From NCBI RefSeq assembly GCF_001640805.2, contig NC_066855.1:16524236-16588235 (forward strand): a stretch of 64,000 nt of DNA, given 5' to 3'. Positions 23,921-35,600 of this stretch are shown here, piece by piece. This stretch comes from Lates calcarifer (lineage: Eukaryota > Chordata > Actinopteri > Centropomidae). Position 1 is the stretch's first letter. Every line of letters begins with the position of its first letter. Both the position numbers and the translations under genes were made by a program. Under the pieces are notes generated by a model. It was not told the origin of the DNA. It saw only the letters and a list, made by a program, of their open reading frames with translations, and did no database searches.

Positions 23921-23921
23921 T
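23911..23921 (+). terminator. Candidate distal polyadenylation signal
   Basis: The context GTGACAATAAAGGTGACC follows about 1.1 kb of AT-rich, low-repeat sequence containing TGTATATA and TGTATACA words. It could end a long srcin1 3' UTR; neuronal genes often have one. No transcript evidence is available here. Confidence 0.25.
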
Positions 23922-23964
23922 GACCCTCTTATACATGACTGTTGTAAATGCCTCATCTGTGAAC

Positions 23965-24200
23965 AGTGGTGCAACGTAACAAAGTACATTTACTTAAGTA
24001 CAGGTTTGAGGTGCTTGAGTCTTCATACTTTTCACTCCACTACATTTATTTTAAAGTTGTTTTACAAATTGATTTCAAACCAGTCAGTCGAGAAAACAAC
24101 TGAGAGATAAATCCACAATGAAAATAATCATCAGTTGTACTCCTTTACAAAACAACCAACTACAAAAGTAAAATCCTGCTTACATTGCTTAATGAGTAAT
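23965..24200. mobile_element. Dispersed repeat (ACATTTACTTAAGTAC family)
   Basis: GTACATTTACTTAAGTAC and CACTCCACTACATTTATTTT are shared with copies near 26346 and 52150. A common short fish repeat without coding capacity. Confidence 0.55.
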
Positions 24201-26345
24201 ACTGTCAAAACAGTCAAAGGATCCATTTTTACTTTATCTTTCAGGTCAAGCAAGTATTTTTTCATCCCCTGGAGAGGGAGAATGACAGGCTACAACTCAA
24301 GTCTGGGCCACCGTGAACTTCATTCATAGAAAATTCATAGTTTGAAAAAACTGTTGAATGGAGCAAATTCACATCTGTACCACACAAAGGTATGATATGT
24401 AAGAATGTGAACTTTTTTATTGCCAATGCGTGAACTTTAAACATAAGACTTTCTTTGTTGCCTTCAACAGCATGTGGACTGATTTCTATGTAAAGGACTC
24501 AGGACAAATTTTCCCCTACTTCATAATGGTGTTAGAACACTAGCTAACATTAGCTTAGCAATTGAGTCTGCTGATGTCAACTAACAACCGTCTCCCAACA
24601 CAGACTGACGCCCGTCTGGCAATATGGGAATGCAACCGACGTAGGTGGTCATCACACAGAGAACAGAGAACCTTTAAGAACTAATCTATGGTTCATTCTG
24701 TTTTGTTAAATGCATGACAAAGAGTTATTGTCTAAAACTTGAAAGCACCAACATGAAAGGATGAGGTTATAATTAGCAGTGGACGTAGAAGAATATTTCA
24801 GAAAGCAGGTTTGTAACTGCCCTTAATAAATCATGAATGTATCATCATTTAATACTGAGTGCAACAGTTTTAATCATGTTTACTCTCAATCCCTCCCCTT
24901 GGACAAATTAATGTCACAGATTACTTTAAACCCAGCAAGGCCTAAAACTAACCAAATATATGCTCAATTAGATTCAAGCTCTGGTGTGATGAGGTCGGGT
25001 ATTGTTCATTTAGATTTGATTAAAGTTTAATGATTCCTGAGGAGAAGCTGACGTTTTGCATTAGCAGAGAAAAGACGGAGAAAGATTAAGAACAAAACAA
25101 GTCAGGTTTAATAGGAATAATAGTCACAGAGTAAAGGAAAAACCAGAATAAATTAGTGGAGAAATATATCAAGTGTAGATTCTTCTATACAGGACATAAG
25201 AAGTCATTGAATAGTTTTATTAAAATGACACTAAACCACTAACACAACACTAAATGAGGGAGTATTATTTGGAGGAATGGTCCTCATCAAATCAACTTAT
25301 TGGTATGGATAAGAAGAAAATAAAAAGTTTCTAAGATTTTGAAATCTCCCCCCACAAAACTTAAATTTGAGGTTTAATTAAAGGATCTGACACCTTCTGT
25401 ATTTTCTGTATTTCTCCCACTGAACTAATTAAGTGTATAACTGTCAGCTATATACTGAAATATGCAGAGGAGGTCTGTGCAGCAACATGTCAAACTATCT
25501 TACATCCACTTTTTCCTCCTTAAAACCCAGCTCCAATACAAAGATTTGTACAAAAATATGTTTAAATAACTTTCATAGATACAGATCAGATCAGGGCATG
25601 TGAGCTGTGGAACAGAGTCATGTTGTACAACCCAACATCAGCAGCTCTCTAATTAACAGAGACTTGGATCATTGTGTAAATGGACATTAATGAGTGTTAA
25701 AGTGCTACTTTGTTTACCCAGGGGGAGAAGAGCCGGAGGCTAAAGGTGATCCCTGACTGAACCAGCTCATCAAAGGCAGAGTGTGGGAGTTAATATGCAA
25801 AACAGACTTCAGAGTGACCTTCATGCTCTCCTCTGCCACTGCAGCCAGGACAAACCCTCTGGCTGAGCTAGATCCTTTGTTGTTGTTGTTTTTCAGCATT
25901 TTTCCTTAAAGCAGCATTAATTGGTGTTTGGCCACTAGAGGGCAGAAAAACATCAGTGTCCTATAAAGTTGTCGTGATTGAAATTTTAGAAAACATGCTT
26001 GCAGAATGTACCGGTCCATTAACAGCTGTTTACTAACCAGTCTAGAAAAAATGTTGCAAATTCAGCATCTAACTTCATTCCATTAGTCAGAGCTGTTTCC
26101 AGCAGTGGAAAGCAACACGAGCTCTTTTGCCTCTTGAGGTACAAAGTGGCATTACAAGACTGATTAAAACTGTTTCTGTTGACAATTTTTGTTTATTTTT
26201 GAATGCTTAAGGCTAAAATACTTATATGTAGCACTTTTAACCTTCACTGATATAACTGAACATTAACCTTGATAAAGGAGGGTTTATTGCAGATTTATTA
26301 TTAGGCTACTCCTGAAACATTTCTGGGTGTTACAACCCCCTCAAG
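24201..26345. other. Intergenic sequence
   Basis: AT-rich, no exon signals in agreement with an open frame; no gene recognised. Confidence 0.6.
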
Positions 26346-26640
26346 GGCTGGTAAGTTAGTTTACTGAAGTTCTTTGTAGGTACAGCACTTGAACTCAACT
26401 TGGGTGTTTTCATTTTATGCTACTTTATACTTCTATTTAGCTACATTTCAGAGGGAAATATTGTGCTCTTTACTCCACTACATTTATTGGACAGCTACTA
26501 TATAGTTAGTAGTTAGTTTGCAGATTGAGATTTTCTTTTAAAATACATAAGACTGGATCAGTAATAATCTAGTAACACTGACAAGTTGCCATTCTGCCTG
26601 CAAGACAAGACTTCTATCTCTGATACTTTGTAAACTTCCA
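26346..26640. mobile_element. Dispersed repeat copy, same family as 23965
   Basis: TTTTATGCTACTTTATACTTC, trimmed here to its core TATGCTACTTTATACTTC, and TTTACTCCACTACATTTATT match the family. Longer and less decayed than the first copy. Confidence 0.55.
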
Positions 26641-26999
26641 TGCTTTTTATATCAGACGTACACTGTGGTATTGCTTCTTTTACCTAACTAAAGGATCTGA
26701 TTACTTCTTCACCACTCATTGCCTTTAGCAGTCACAGACTAAATGTCAAAATATGACAATTATGTCAGATGAATGTTTTAATGTATCTGTTGTGCTGATA
26801 ATACAAACTGAGCAGTTTTACAGTTCTTTGATGCTTCCTGTTTTTACCCTCGAGCCAGCTGGGAGTAAAACACTTTCACCAAACCAGCCTTCCCCTCCCA
26901 CTCTCACTCCCCCACTTCCTGCTCTTCCTCCCCTGAACAAATCCGACTGTGCAGATGTTACGTTACCTGCCTATGTGTCAACGGCATCTATTTAGAGAA

Positions 27000-27072
27000 A
27001 GTAAGACCAGAAGCATCGCTGAGGCAACAAAAGTTGGTGATTCATTCAGATAAGTGGAACAGACAACAGACT
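27000..27072 (+). promoter_or_regulatory. Candidate 5' UTR exon of the glycine-zipper gene
   Basis: The segment ends at GACT followed by a consensus donor GTAAGT (27073). The next strong acceptor on the + strand near the gene is TTCATTCACAG at 28487, so a 1.4-kb 5' UTR intron is plausible. The start of this exon is not determined; upstream lie CACTTCCTG and TTCCTCCCC, ETS-like words. Confidence 0.3.
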
Positions 27073-27779
27073 GTAAGTACAAAGGAAACTCAAAGACGCT
27101 GCACTGAATGAATTTGCCGTAACATGTTAAAACTCCTGATTCACTTATTTTTAGCTCTACAAGTATTTACTGTATCTAATGCCATGCTTTAACATGAAGA
27201 GTCTTTTACTTTGTTATATACTCATCTCTGGGACAAAAACATCACGGCAGCTTGTTGCTGTCTTACTGCCACAGTTTGACAGAAGTAGAGATTTTAGTGA
27301 CATGTACAGGTATGTTAAAACTTGTTCAGGCAGCAGTTGGATCATGTTTCACTCGCTGCTGTCATCATTTGGATCACAACCTACCCAAACTGGAAAAGCT
27401 AGAGAACCTGATAATGTAAACAAAAAGCTAACACCCACTTTACAACCTGCCCTACCACAATTTATATGGAGCCTCAAGCATGCCACCACAATAATTAGAA
27501 GACTCTCAGTTAGAGCACTTCTACAGCTTACGCCAGCATGAAACTCTCCTGGTTCAATCATCAGTACAATTAAGAGCTGTGTTAGAAAATATCTGGGTAC
27601 AAGCTTAAGCTTAATCTTAATTGTAATAAAGATTTTAAGGTAGAAATCAACTGTTACTCCCAGTGTGCATTTTGGCAAGTAACATCCAGTCACTGAGCTT
27701 AAAATTCTGTCACATGAGCCGTTAACAGCGGGTGAGACAACACAATCTGCAGCTTGAATTAAGCTTAAGTACCCCTGAC

Positions 27780-27885
27780 TGGTTTCTTAGCCATGGCAAC
27801 AGCAGCTGAAGCTCATGGGTATTGTAGTATTAAGGGCCGCAATAATACGGAATGAGGAAAGAGATCTCTGGAACCAGCGGCCCCT
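27780..27885. promoter_or_regulatory. Possible promoter-like patch upstream of the glycine-zipper gene
   Basis: Holds TTAGCCATGGCAAC, similar to an RFX X-box half plus palindrome, and a short GC-rich patch AACCAGCGGCCCCTCCCAC, within AT-rich surroundings. It lies inside the proposed 5' UTR intron. Purely motif-based. Confidence 0.2.
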
Positions 27886-28487
27886 CCCACTTTGTAACTC
27901 TGCTCTGCCTTTAAATGTTGAGTTGTTTATTTGATTTTAAAATGAACCTGCAAAAGAATTTTATTTGAGGTTTCGATGCAGTTTACTGTTCACAAAACTT
28001 TAAATTACAGTGGTCATCAATATATTAAAGCAAAAGACGAGTGACTTATGAGATGGAATTTGACGTGCTGACACCAAAGTAAATGGAGTGACAAAAAGAC
28101 TTTTTCAAAAGCCTTTTATTTTGTTATTTGTCTTTAAATGATTAATTCTAAATTGAATTTTAAAACCAAATTCATGGATATTTCTATTTTTCCATATTGG
28201 CCCAAATATAGGACTGTTTACTGTGTTTACTATGTTTACTAAATGCATATTCAACCAGTTGATTTAGAATGCAGTTTTCAAATGCTAAAGGTCTAATCTT
28301 ATACCAGTGGCACACTTCACCATAACTTTGATGTTGTTGGTGTGAATGTTCATATTAGAGCTTAATATTAAACTGACATTAGGTAATGTCTTTTTTCTGA
28401 ATGTTCTCCCTGTCAGGAGTTGTATTTGTATCAGGAATGTTACAATGTTCTGGGCAAGTTTGACATCTTTTTGTTTTTCATTCACAG

Positions 28488-28663
28488 ACAGAAAAACAAG
28501 AACTTCCGCCTCTTCAATGACAAACACTCCTCGTTCTGTTTGTGGGAATTCACTGTCGATTTGCAGATCTTAAACTACGTCTAACAACTGAACACTCAAC
28601 TTTTGTCAAGTAGACGACTTCCCCTCAGGTTCAGGTGGATTACGGTGAAGAAGAAACACAAAC
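28488..28663 (+). promoter_or_regulatory. Probable 5' UTR part of the glycine-zipper gene's coding exon
   Basis: A pyrimidine-rich acceptor (TTTGTTTTTCATTCACAG) precedes 176 nt without a long open frame, leading to the ATG at 28664. A second possible acceptor (CCCCTCAG) lies at 28628. The start context is ACAAACATGG, with A at -3 and G at +4, a good vertebrate initiation site. Confidence 0.4.
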
Positions 28664-29656
28664 ATGGATGATGTATTTGATTTTGAAGGTAGCTGTATGG
28701 ACTACAGACAGTCTACCATTTCTTCCCACCTAAAGAAGGAACTCATAAAGAGTTTGACTTCTTTCATGCAGCTCTACAATCAACGTAAAGATCGTCTTAA
28801 AAGACCTTCAGACAGCCTCATGCTGGCGGCTGCTCAAGTGCAGAAGGAAGCTTCTTCGAATGAGATGCGTCGAAGTTTGTTCAGATTTTCTGGGGGAGTT
28901 CTTGGTGCAGTTTTTGGGGGTGTTGTTGGTGGAGCTGGGGGGGCATTAGGGGCAGTTGGTGCAGCAACTTATAGCACACTTTGTGGAGAAATTAATGCAG
29001 TCGGTGCAACTGTCGGCTTTCTCAGCAGCATACTTGGAGGTGTAGCTGGAGGAGTGTTTTCTGGTTGTGTTGGAGGTGGTGTCAGTGCTGCAGCTGGAGC
29101 GTCAGGGAGTTCATTTCATGGTGTAGTGAGCAACGTAGTATGGTTCATCATTGGTTTTACAACTGGTGGTGCAATCGGTGGTACTTTTGGAGGGAGAGTT
29201 GGTGCAGCAGGTGGTGCAATAGGCGGTGGATTTGGTGCCTTGCATGGCACAAGAATTGCAGTTTATTTAGTTGGGGGCGCCTCTGTCAGTTTCCGAGGAG
29301 GAGAAAGAAAGAAGGAAGAAAGGATGACAAAGAGAGTGAACATGATACAACAAACTGGAGACAATTTCAGTGAAACTATCAAACCGCTGGTGGAGGAGCT
29401 GAAAACCATCAAAGCCATCAGTGATGAAATAACCTCACGTGCTGATGTGCAAAGTGTTTCAGAACAAACTGCAAAGACTCTGGCTGCTGTGACCGCGATG
29501 GAGAAAACCATCAGTGACTCTCAAAGAGCCACAGATTTACCTGAGTTTGCTTCCAGCATTGAAGAAGCAGCAAGACAAAGCAGAGAAATCACTGAGGAAC
29601 TGATGAAGACAAACACAGAGGTTAAAAAACTTTTGGTTTCACTGAGGAAACACTGA
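28664..29656 (+). CDS. Uncharacterised glycine-zipper membrane protein, single coding exon (330 aa)
   Basis: I do not recognise the family. Residues 1-72 are charged and mostly helical, without a signal peptide. Residues 77-205 are Gly/Ala/Val-rich, in three blocks with glycine every fourth residue: G77-G93 (five), G126-G138 (four) and G164-G188 (seven, including IGGTFGGRVGAAGGAIGGG). The block at 154-170 (VVSNVVWFIIGFTTGG) is the most membrane-like. A basic hinge GGERKKEERMTKR (212-224) follows, then an amphipathic helical tail 225-330 (ISDEITSRADVQSVSEQTAK). The order helical head, hydrophobic glycine zipper, coiled tail recalls apolipoprotein-L-like or pore-forming proteins, but there is no sequence match I can claim. 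The coding part is intronless and codon use is ordinary for the window. Expression and function are unknown. Confidence 0.75.
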   Translation: MDDVFDFEGSCMDYRQSTISSHLKKELIKSLTSFMQLYNQRKDRLKRPSDSLMLAAAQVQKEASSNEMRRSLFRFSGGVLGAVFGGVVGGAGGALGAVGAATYSTLCGEINAVGATVGFLSSILGGVAGGVFSGCVGGGVSAAAGASGSSFHGVVSNVVWFIIGFTTGGAIGGTFGGRVGAAGGAIGGGFGALHGTRIAVYLVGGASVSFRGGERKKEERMTKRVNMIQQTGDNFSETIKPLVEELKTIKAISDEITSRADVQSVSEQTAKTLAAVTAMEKTISDSQRATDLPEFASSIEEAARQSREITEELMKTNTEVKKLLVSLRKH

Positions 29657-29677
29657 AACAAGTCATTACACAAGAGC

Positions 29678-29683
29678 AATAAA
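29678..29683 (+). terminator. Proximal AATAAA of the glycine-zipper gene
   Basis: AATAAA 22 nt after the stop codon, in the context GAGCAATAAACC. Very close to the stop, so probably secondary to the site at 29926. Confidence 0.3.
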
Positions 29684-29925
29684 CCAAGAACCATACAAAA
29701 TTGAACAGGCCTGTTGAAGAGATAAACTCAGAGATGAACTGCAGAAAATCAGAGATAATTTCACTATGTTTTCTTTCAACTTTAACAATTAGAGAAGACC
29801 ACGTTTCCCAATTTCTAGTAGTTTCTTATTGTATCTGATTTATCTTTTTAAATTCCCTCCCTGCCTGTGTATTCTGGTGTGTTTCATGTTGTAACTTTCT
29901 GACATGCATTGCAGATGATGTTGAA

Positions 29926-29931
29926 AATAAA
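29926..29931 (+). terminator. Polyadenylation signal of the glycine-zipper gene
   Basis: AATAAA about 270 nt after the stop (TTGAAAATAAACAGAG), followed by T-rich sequence (TTGTCATTTTGATC), as expected of a cleavage region. Confidence 0.5.
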
Positions 29932-29950
29932 CAGAGATTGTCATTTTGAT

Positions 29951-31864
29951 CATTATTATAAAAATGAGATTAAAACCTTAGAGAGTTTAATTACGTGTTG
30001 TTACACTGTGTTTTATTTAAGTTGCAACAATCCTGCTAGATAGACAGTTATCTAATACACACTGATCACACTCGTGTGGCTCTCCCACGTATGGACAGGA
30101 CCTCTGAGGGAGTTCCTGTGGTGTCTGGCACCTGGTTCTGTGGGAGCCTCCGTGGATCTGACTTGTTCCAGTGCATAACACTGATGCTGGATCAGATTGG
30201 GATCTGAGGAATTTGGAGGCCAGGCTATTCCTTGGTTTCTTTCTTGTGTTCTTTGAGCTGTTTCTGAGAAGGTTTTGCAAGGATGCTGCTGTCAGGGAGT
30301 GCTGCTGCGTTTGTCTTGAAAAGTCTTGAATTACATCACAACCGTTCCAAAACCCCCGAAATATTCAGTTAACTTTAATATATGACAAAGAAAAGCAGCA
30401 ATTTCTCATGTCTCTGCAAAGAGTGAGTGTAATTTAACAATGATTTATTTCAATGACCTGTCAATTCATTTAGATCAAATTGTTTCACCTTTTCACAAAA
30501 TAATACAGTAGAGTTTAAGTCTGTAACAGTCTGCCATTACTTGTTAATACGTTTTATGTACTGTTATAGTTCAAACTGAAAGCTTAGAGAAGAGGTATTC
30601 TATGTTACATGCGAGAAGCTGCTGCAGAACAAACTGATAAAACAGACTCAGCAGTGTGACACCAAGTATGGATAAACCTGAGTAATTGGCCATATGAGAG
30701 AAAGCTCTCAGGAGAAAAACCCAAGACTCTTTCTGTTCTTTGTTTTTTTTTGTTTTTTTATCTGTGATTGATTGAAGATCAGCAGGGAGCAAAGGTCACG
30801 AGCAGAAAAACACACTTTGTTTTCCCGCTGCATCTTCCAAACTCTGAACTCTCTGAAAGAAGAGTGTGGGTTTAAACCTCACATACACTGCTTCCTCAGA
30901 GTGGCTCTCAGATATGAAGCACTGACTTCTTCTCAGCTGGATCCTTTGTCATGTTTGTGTTTTTCCTCCTGTGGTTTCCTCCTTTCTCCTGCATGTGTTC
31001 CTCTGCATTTAATTATCTGAGACACACCATAAAGACAATTTGATTGTAGAAGTGCTTCATCACTGCACGGCTGCAGGTCTTGTATTCGTCGCTTGTTAAT
31101 GTGAAGCAAAAAGTCATTTCATGCTCTTTTCTGTAAACTGTAACATCTGGTGCGTTGTTTCATACAGTTTCAGTGTTGTTCAAATTAACTCTACAACTCA
31201 AAGAGGATGGTTGTTACAACAGATGGCCACTGAAAACACAAACAGGGAGCAGGATTAAAACTGCAAAGTCTCATTTCAACAGTCTAAAAAGACATGGTGT
31301 ATTTCTTAGAGCACATGCTGTCAACCCTGAATTTTATTATTAATATAGTTGTTATTTAAGATGCTTCTCATGCTTTAGAAAAATAATATTTAAGAAAAGA
31401 GTAACACTATATAAAGTTGTAATTAACACTAAAATATTGTGAGATTGTAATTTTATGATAGAATTCTACACAACTTACACAACAAATTGTAACTAAGCTA
31501 AAAGTTTTACATTTAATTTTACAAATCTAAACATTTTGAAATAAAAATCTAATTTTACAAAAAGTAATCATTGTAAAAGAAAAAAACAACCTGAGAGTAG
31601 CTTTTTTTATTAAAAGGTTCTGTACTGTAGTTGTGACACGTGGCAGCAAATATGGCAAAGAAATCAAACCAGTTAATGATTTTTGAGATATAAATTTCGA
31701 AGCTCAACCAACAAACTCAAACACAAGTTCATGACATTAGTAAATATAAAAGCCCAATGATCTTCATGACTCTCTTAAAAATATATAAAATATTTGAAGG
31801 CAGCCAGAGTCACCTGTTCTTCACATTGGTAGAAACTGCACTTAACAGCAAAAATACACTAAAT
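29951..31864. other. Intergenic sequence between converging genes
   Basis: Contains a repeat copy at 30040-30290, a T run near 30748, and otherwise AT-rich unique sequence. No gene recognised. Confidence 0.65.
30040..30290 (+). mobile_element. Interspersed repeat copy, inverted relative to the copy at 9590
   Basis: CACGTATGGACAGGACCTC, GATGCTGGATCAGATTGG and GAATTTGGAGGCCAGG identify a common fish repeat. An open frame on the opposite strand (30017-30280) is repeat-derived. Confidence 0.6.
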
Positions 31865-31881
31865 CAAGAGGTATAAAATGT

Positions 31882-31887
31882 TTTATT
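31882..31887 (-). terminator. Candidate polyadenylation signal of fmnl1
   Basis: TTTATT on the + strand is AATAAA on the sense strand, 700 nt after the fmnl1 stop. It gives a 3' UTR from 32585 to about 31865, ending roughly 1.9 kb from the end of the converging glycine-zipper gene. Confidence 0.4.
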
Positions 31888-32585
31888 TGTTGAAATGCAG
31901 AAGCAAATAGAAGGTCATCATTCTTACATTTCAGTATTAAAAATAATTTAAATATATTACAAATCTTCAGCTTAATTTTTAGAGGTCTACTGCGGAAAGA
32001 CGAACAGTTAATATTCTGTTTAAATTAAAACCAATTAAAAAATCATGTCGTGAGAATTTTTTAAAAAAACTCACAATGATTTATGAGCGGTCTGTCTGTC
32101 AAAGTGTCTTTTTAATGCCTTTGAAGATTTCGGTTTTAGCTGAGGCCGTGGTATCTGAGCAGCATTAATGAAGCGCTCTCCTTAACGTATCAGCTGAACG
32201 GCTCATTCTTCCATGTAATTGTCTTAATCAGCTCACATGACATCCAGTGTCATTAGCATCAAGTACAGCTAATATTCACTCTTATTCAAATCACAGGACG
32301 TTTCTATAATCATCAGCTTTATTAAGAGAGGGGCCTTAACCCAACAGAAATAGTTTGTGTGTGACATTATGTTCATGTTGAGTTTGGATGGAACAGTTTA
32401 ATCCAAATATTTCAGCTTATGTTTTTAACTCTGAGCTGCAGGTGTTTTCTCTGTGAAACATGCGTCTTCACCTCTGCATTCGTTAACATGCATGAGAGAA
32501 TAAGATCGTTGCCACAGTGAGTTGAGTGTGTGATCTCTTGTGCTTGTACAGTCTGGTCTGTAGTGTTTTTAAAAAGGTTTTTTTT

Positions 32586-32686
32586 TCAGAGGGAGATATC
32601 TGAGGACACGTGCAGCTGTTGTCCTGGCTTCCACTTGGCGCTGCGTCGGCTGCCGTCTGCCCGCCTGTACGGCTGATTCCTTAAAT
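32586..32686 (-). CDS. fmnl1: fmnl1 exon 26 (C-terminus, stop)
   Basis: Acceptor CACCTCAG; AT completes Asp, then [18 protein letters not shown], then SSDISL and TGA at 32588-32586. The [11 protein letters not shown] tail is an FMNL C-terminus; it is strongly basic, as expected next to a DAD. Confidence 0.93.
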
Positions 32687-35600
32687 CTGAGGTGGAGGAC
32701 AAAGAACAGACACAATGATGATCTACCTCAGACGAGACTGGTGATGTTTTTTGGGAAAAGAGAATTTGATAAAATGAACGTAACCCCAGCTATACTCAGT
32801 CACGTCACTGCCACATATTTCTAAAACTTGAATCAGTTTCTTTTCTAAAGAAGCTGATGAAACACTTTTACAAACCTTTTAAATATACAACTGTCCTGTG
32901 TACTACTCAATGTATGTGGACACTCCTTTCAATCTGCAGCTATTGCTTTTGGCGTGAAAAGTTGGAAGGTGTTTACAGGCAGCGTAGCCAACTTGGCGCC
33001 TTTGTCACTAGATTTACCAACTTTACAACAGAACCCTTCAGTGACTTTTCAGAAAAGCACCTGGCGACAGAAATACTTTCTGGACAAACATTAGCTACTT
33101 TACATAAAAGGGAGCTGCCAGCAGGCACACCTCTCTATGTCTCTCATTCAAATGACCTCACAGCAGCTGACAGACATGAATAAGCTTCTAACTTTCTCTC
33201 TGAGTGACTATTTTACAAGTAATTGCAGCTGAAATCACAGCTCAGCCGTCGTCTTTAACTTTAGGTCTGGTGATCTTGTCGGATGACATCTAGGTTCTAA
33301 AAAAAAAAAAGGGATTTTAGCAGCAGCTTGGAAATAGCCTTATTGGGAATTAGCTGTATTGAAATACTGTAATGTGAGCACAGAGAAGGAGAGAAGTGAA
33401 CAGACAAAGGGCTGAAACTGGCTGACACAAGGCTGATTGCAAACACAATGCAGTCCAGCCGCACACCGAGGTTTTGACCTTGTCTCGTTTTGTGCCTAAA
33501 CTTCACCAAACCTCAACCGCAAAGGCGGCAGATCAGAAGTATTTTTGCCGTTTAGTTTGAAGGACTTGTTTGTGCTTCTATAATTCACATCAGCTCCTTT
33601 CATCTCCTTTAAAAGCAGCAGACAGTTTCAAATGAGCCTTAAAAGGGCCGACATCTCGGGAGAGAACTCAGAGTTGCGAGGCACAAATACTGTAAACAGC
33701 TCCCGAAATATTTCTTTCAAGGGCAGACTGTGTCCCTGTTTGAGTTACTGAAATTCCTGCCAGTGAGTAGTGAGGCAATATTTGTATATATTTTATCATT
33801 ACTGTCTGTTGCCTGTATGTTCAGTATATGACTGTTTACTTCAAAAGGTGGCATTAACCTGTTTCAGACTAAACTAGCACTGCTCTATACCTGAAATTAG
33901 AGGTCACATTTTATCTTCTATCTTGTGCTTCAATTAATTAATAATACTGAGATATGACATGAGCCCTGCCTGTCAGCTTTATGAATAATTTCCTACAATC
34001 TGTTTATCATCCTCTGCTGCTGGTTAGGAAACACAGCGACAGAATCGTCAGCAGCAGAATTAAAGAGAAACACAAAGACCCTCGGAGCACCGAGGGAATT
34101 CAAGAAGTCACCTCGTCGCTGAAGACGGAGTCGCAGAACAGACGAGAGGAGCGTTTGGCAGAGCGAGCCGTGAAGGGCACGGACTTTAGAGCTGAAGACA
34201 CCGGAGAAACAACAGGGAGAGGAAAAGACAGACAGACAGACAGAGAGAGAGAGAGAGAGAGAGAGAAGCAAGGACAAATAAAAGTGAGATAAGCTTTAAA
34301 AAGAAGAAACGAGTGAAGACTTTTGAGGAAAAAGAGCTGACTGTTCTACAAGAGTGAACAGGATGAAATGTTTAGTAATGTAGGTATATGAGATTAACTG
34401 CAGCTTGAAGAGGAGAAAGGAGTCGAGCAGATTAAGAGACTGAACAACACAGGTAATAAAATATATGAGCTGCATCTTTCCAAGGCCTCTCATTTAGTGC
34501 TCAGCCAGGGGAAAAAAGGATTTAACTTCCAAAGAGGGCACTGTAAGGTTCATTGTTACAGCTACTGCTACAGTGCATATTCAACTTCCTCTTAAAGGAA
34601 CAGTTCAACATTTTGGGACATAAATGTATTTTTGCGTTAATTAAGGAACTGTAGTCATGTTGGTAGGTTTATTTTTTAACTTTAGACAGAATCAGGTTAG
34701 CTGTTTCCCCCTGTTTCCAGCCTCTACACAGTACATATTATCAGCTGTATACACAGTCATGTTATAGGTATCAAAAAATGCTGAAGTATTTCTTTAATCC
34801 TCTTAATTTGAATAGTCAGTGATGGTACAGTTGTGATATAACAGACTGTATCTGTCTCCCAGGTGGTTGTGTTCTACCTGTGATGATGTCCTCGATGGCG
34901 CCGTCCTTCCCCTCCCTCACCAGAGGAGACACTTGCCTCCTCTTCAGCTCTGCGATCAGATCCATCTGAGGCAGTTTGGGCATCATGGAAACCTGGAGAA
35001 TCAAACGTGGGTCACAAACGCCAGTGTCTGAGTCTAACTCTCTTCTTCTTTCATGGTTTCTTACGACCTGGATCTTATTTTGGTAGGTTTTGCTATATGT
35101 GTTATGAGTAACAATCAGTTTTATTACGTATTTACATCTGTTGTTTGGGAACATTTATGTTGATTCCTTTTCCATTTGTAGCTGTATTGACGTTGCTGCA
35201 GCTCCTCATCTCAGCAATTAACCTCAGTGAGCAAAACGTTGTTACCAAAACTTTGAAATAAGACCCAGGTTGCAATAAACAGGAGTTATCATTTTAATAT
35301 ACAGTTGGTAGTGTGGGTGGGTAACTACTGAGAGAATTACTTCCTCTTTTTTCCTTCAGGTTTAGTTAGTAAGTCTCTAAAATCCTTTACTTTTATACAG
35401 CAGTGTATTTTGAGAGGAAACAAAGACATTACCTTGACTTCAGGTTTAGGTGGAGTCGATGGAGCTTCGCAGTTCAGGTCATGTTGTTTCCTCTTCTGCT
35501 CATTTTCCTGCTCTGCTTGCTGCCAGAGACAGAAACACAAGTATGTTAATGGCACTTACTTATTGACATGAAGGTCAAATAATAAGCGTGACATTAGCTC

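Noticed and set aside
29065..29373. 102-codon frame overlapping the glycine-zipper gene
   Set aside because: A +1 shadow, rich in Trp and Cys because of GGx codons read out of frame.
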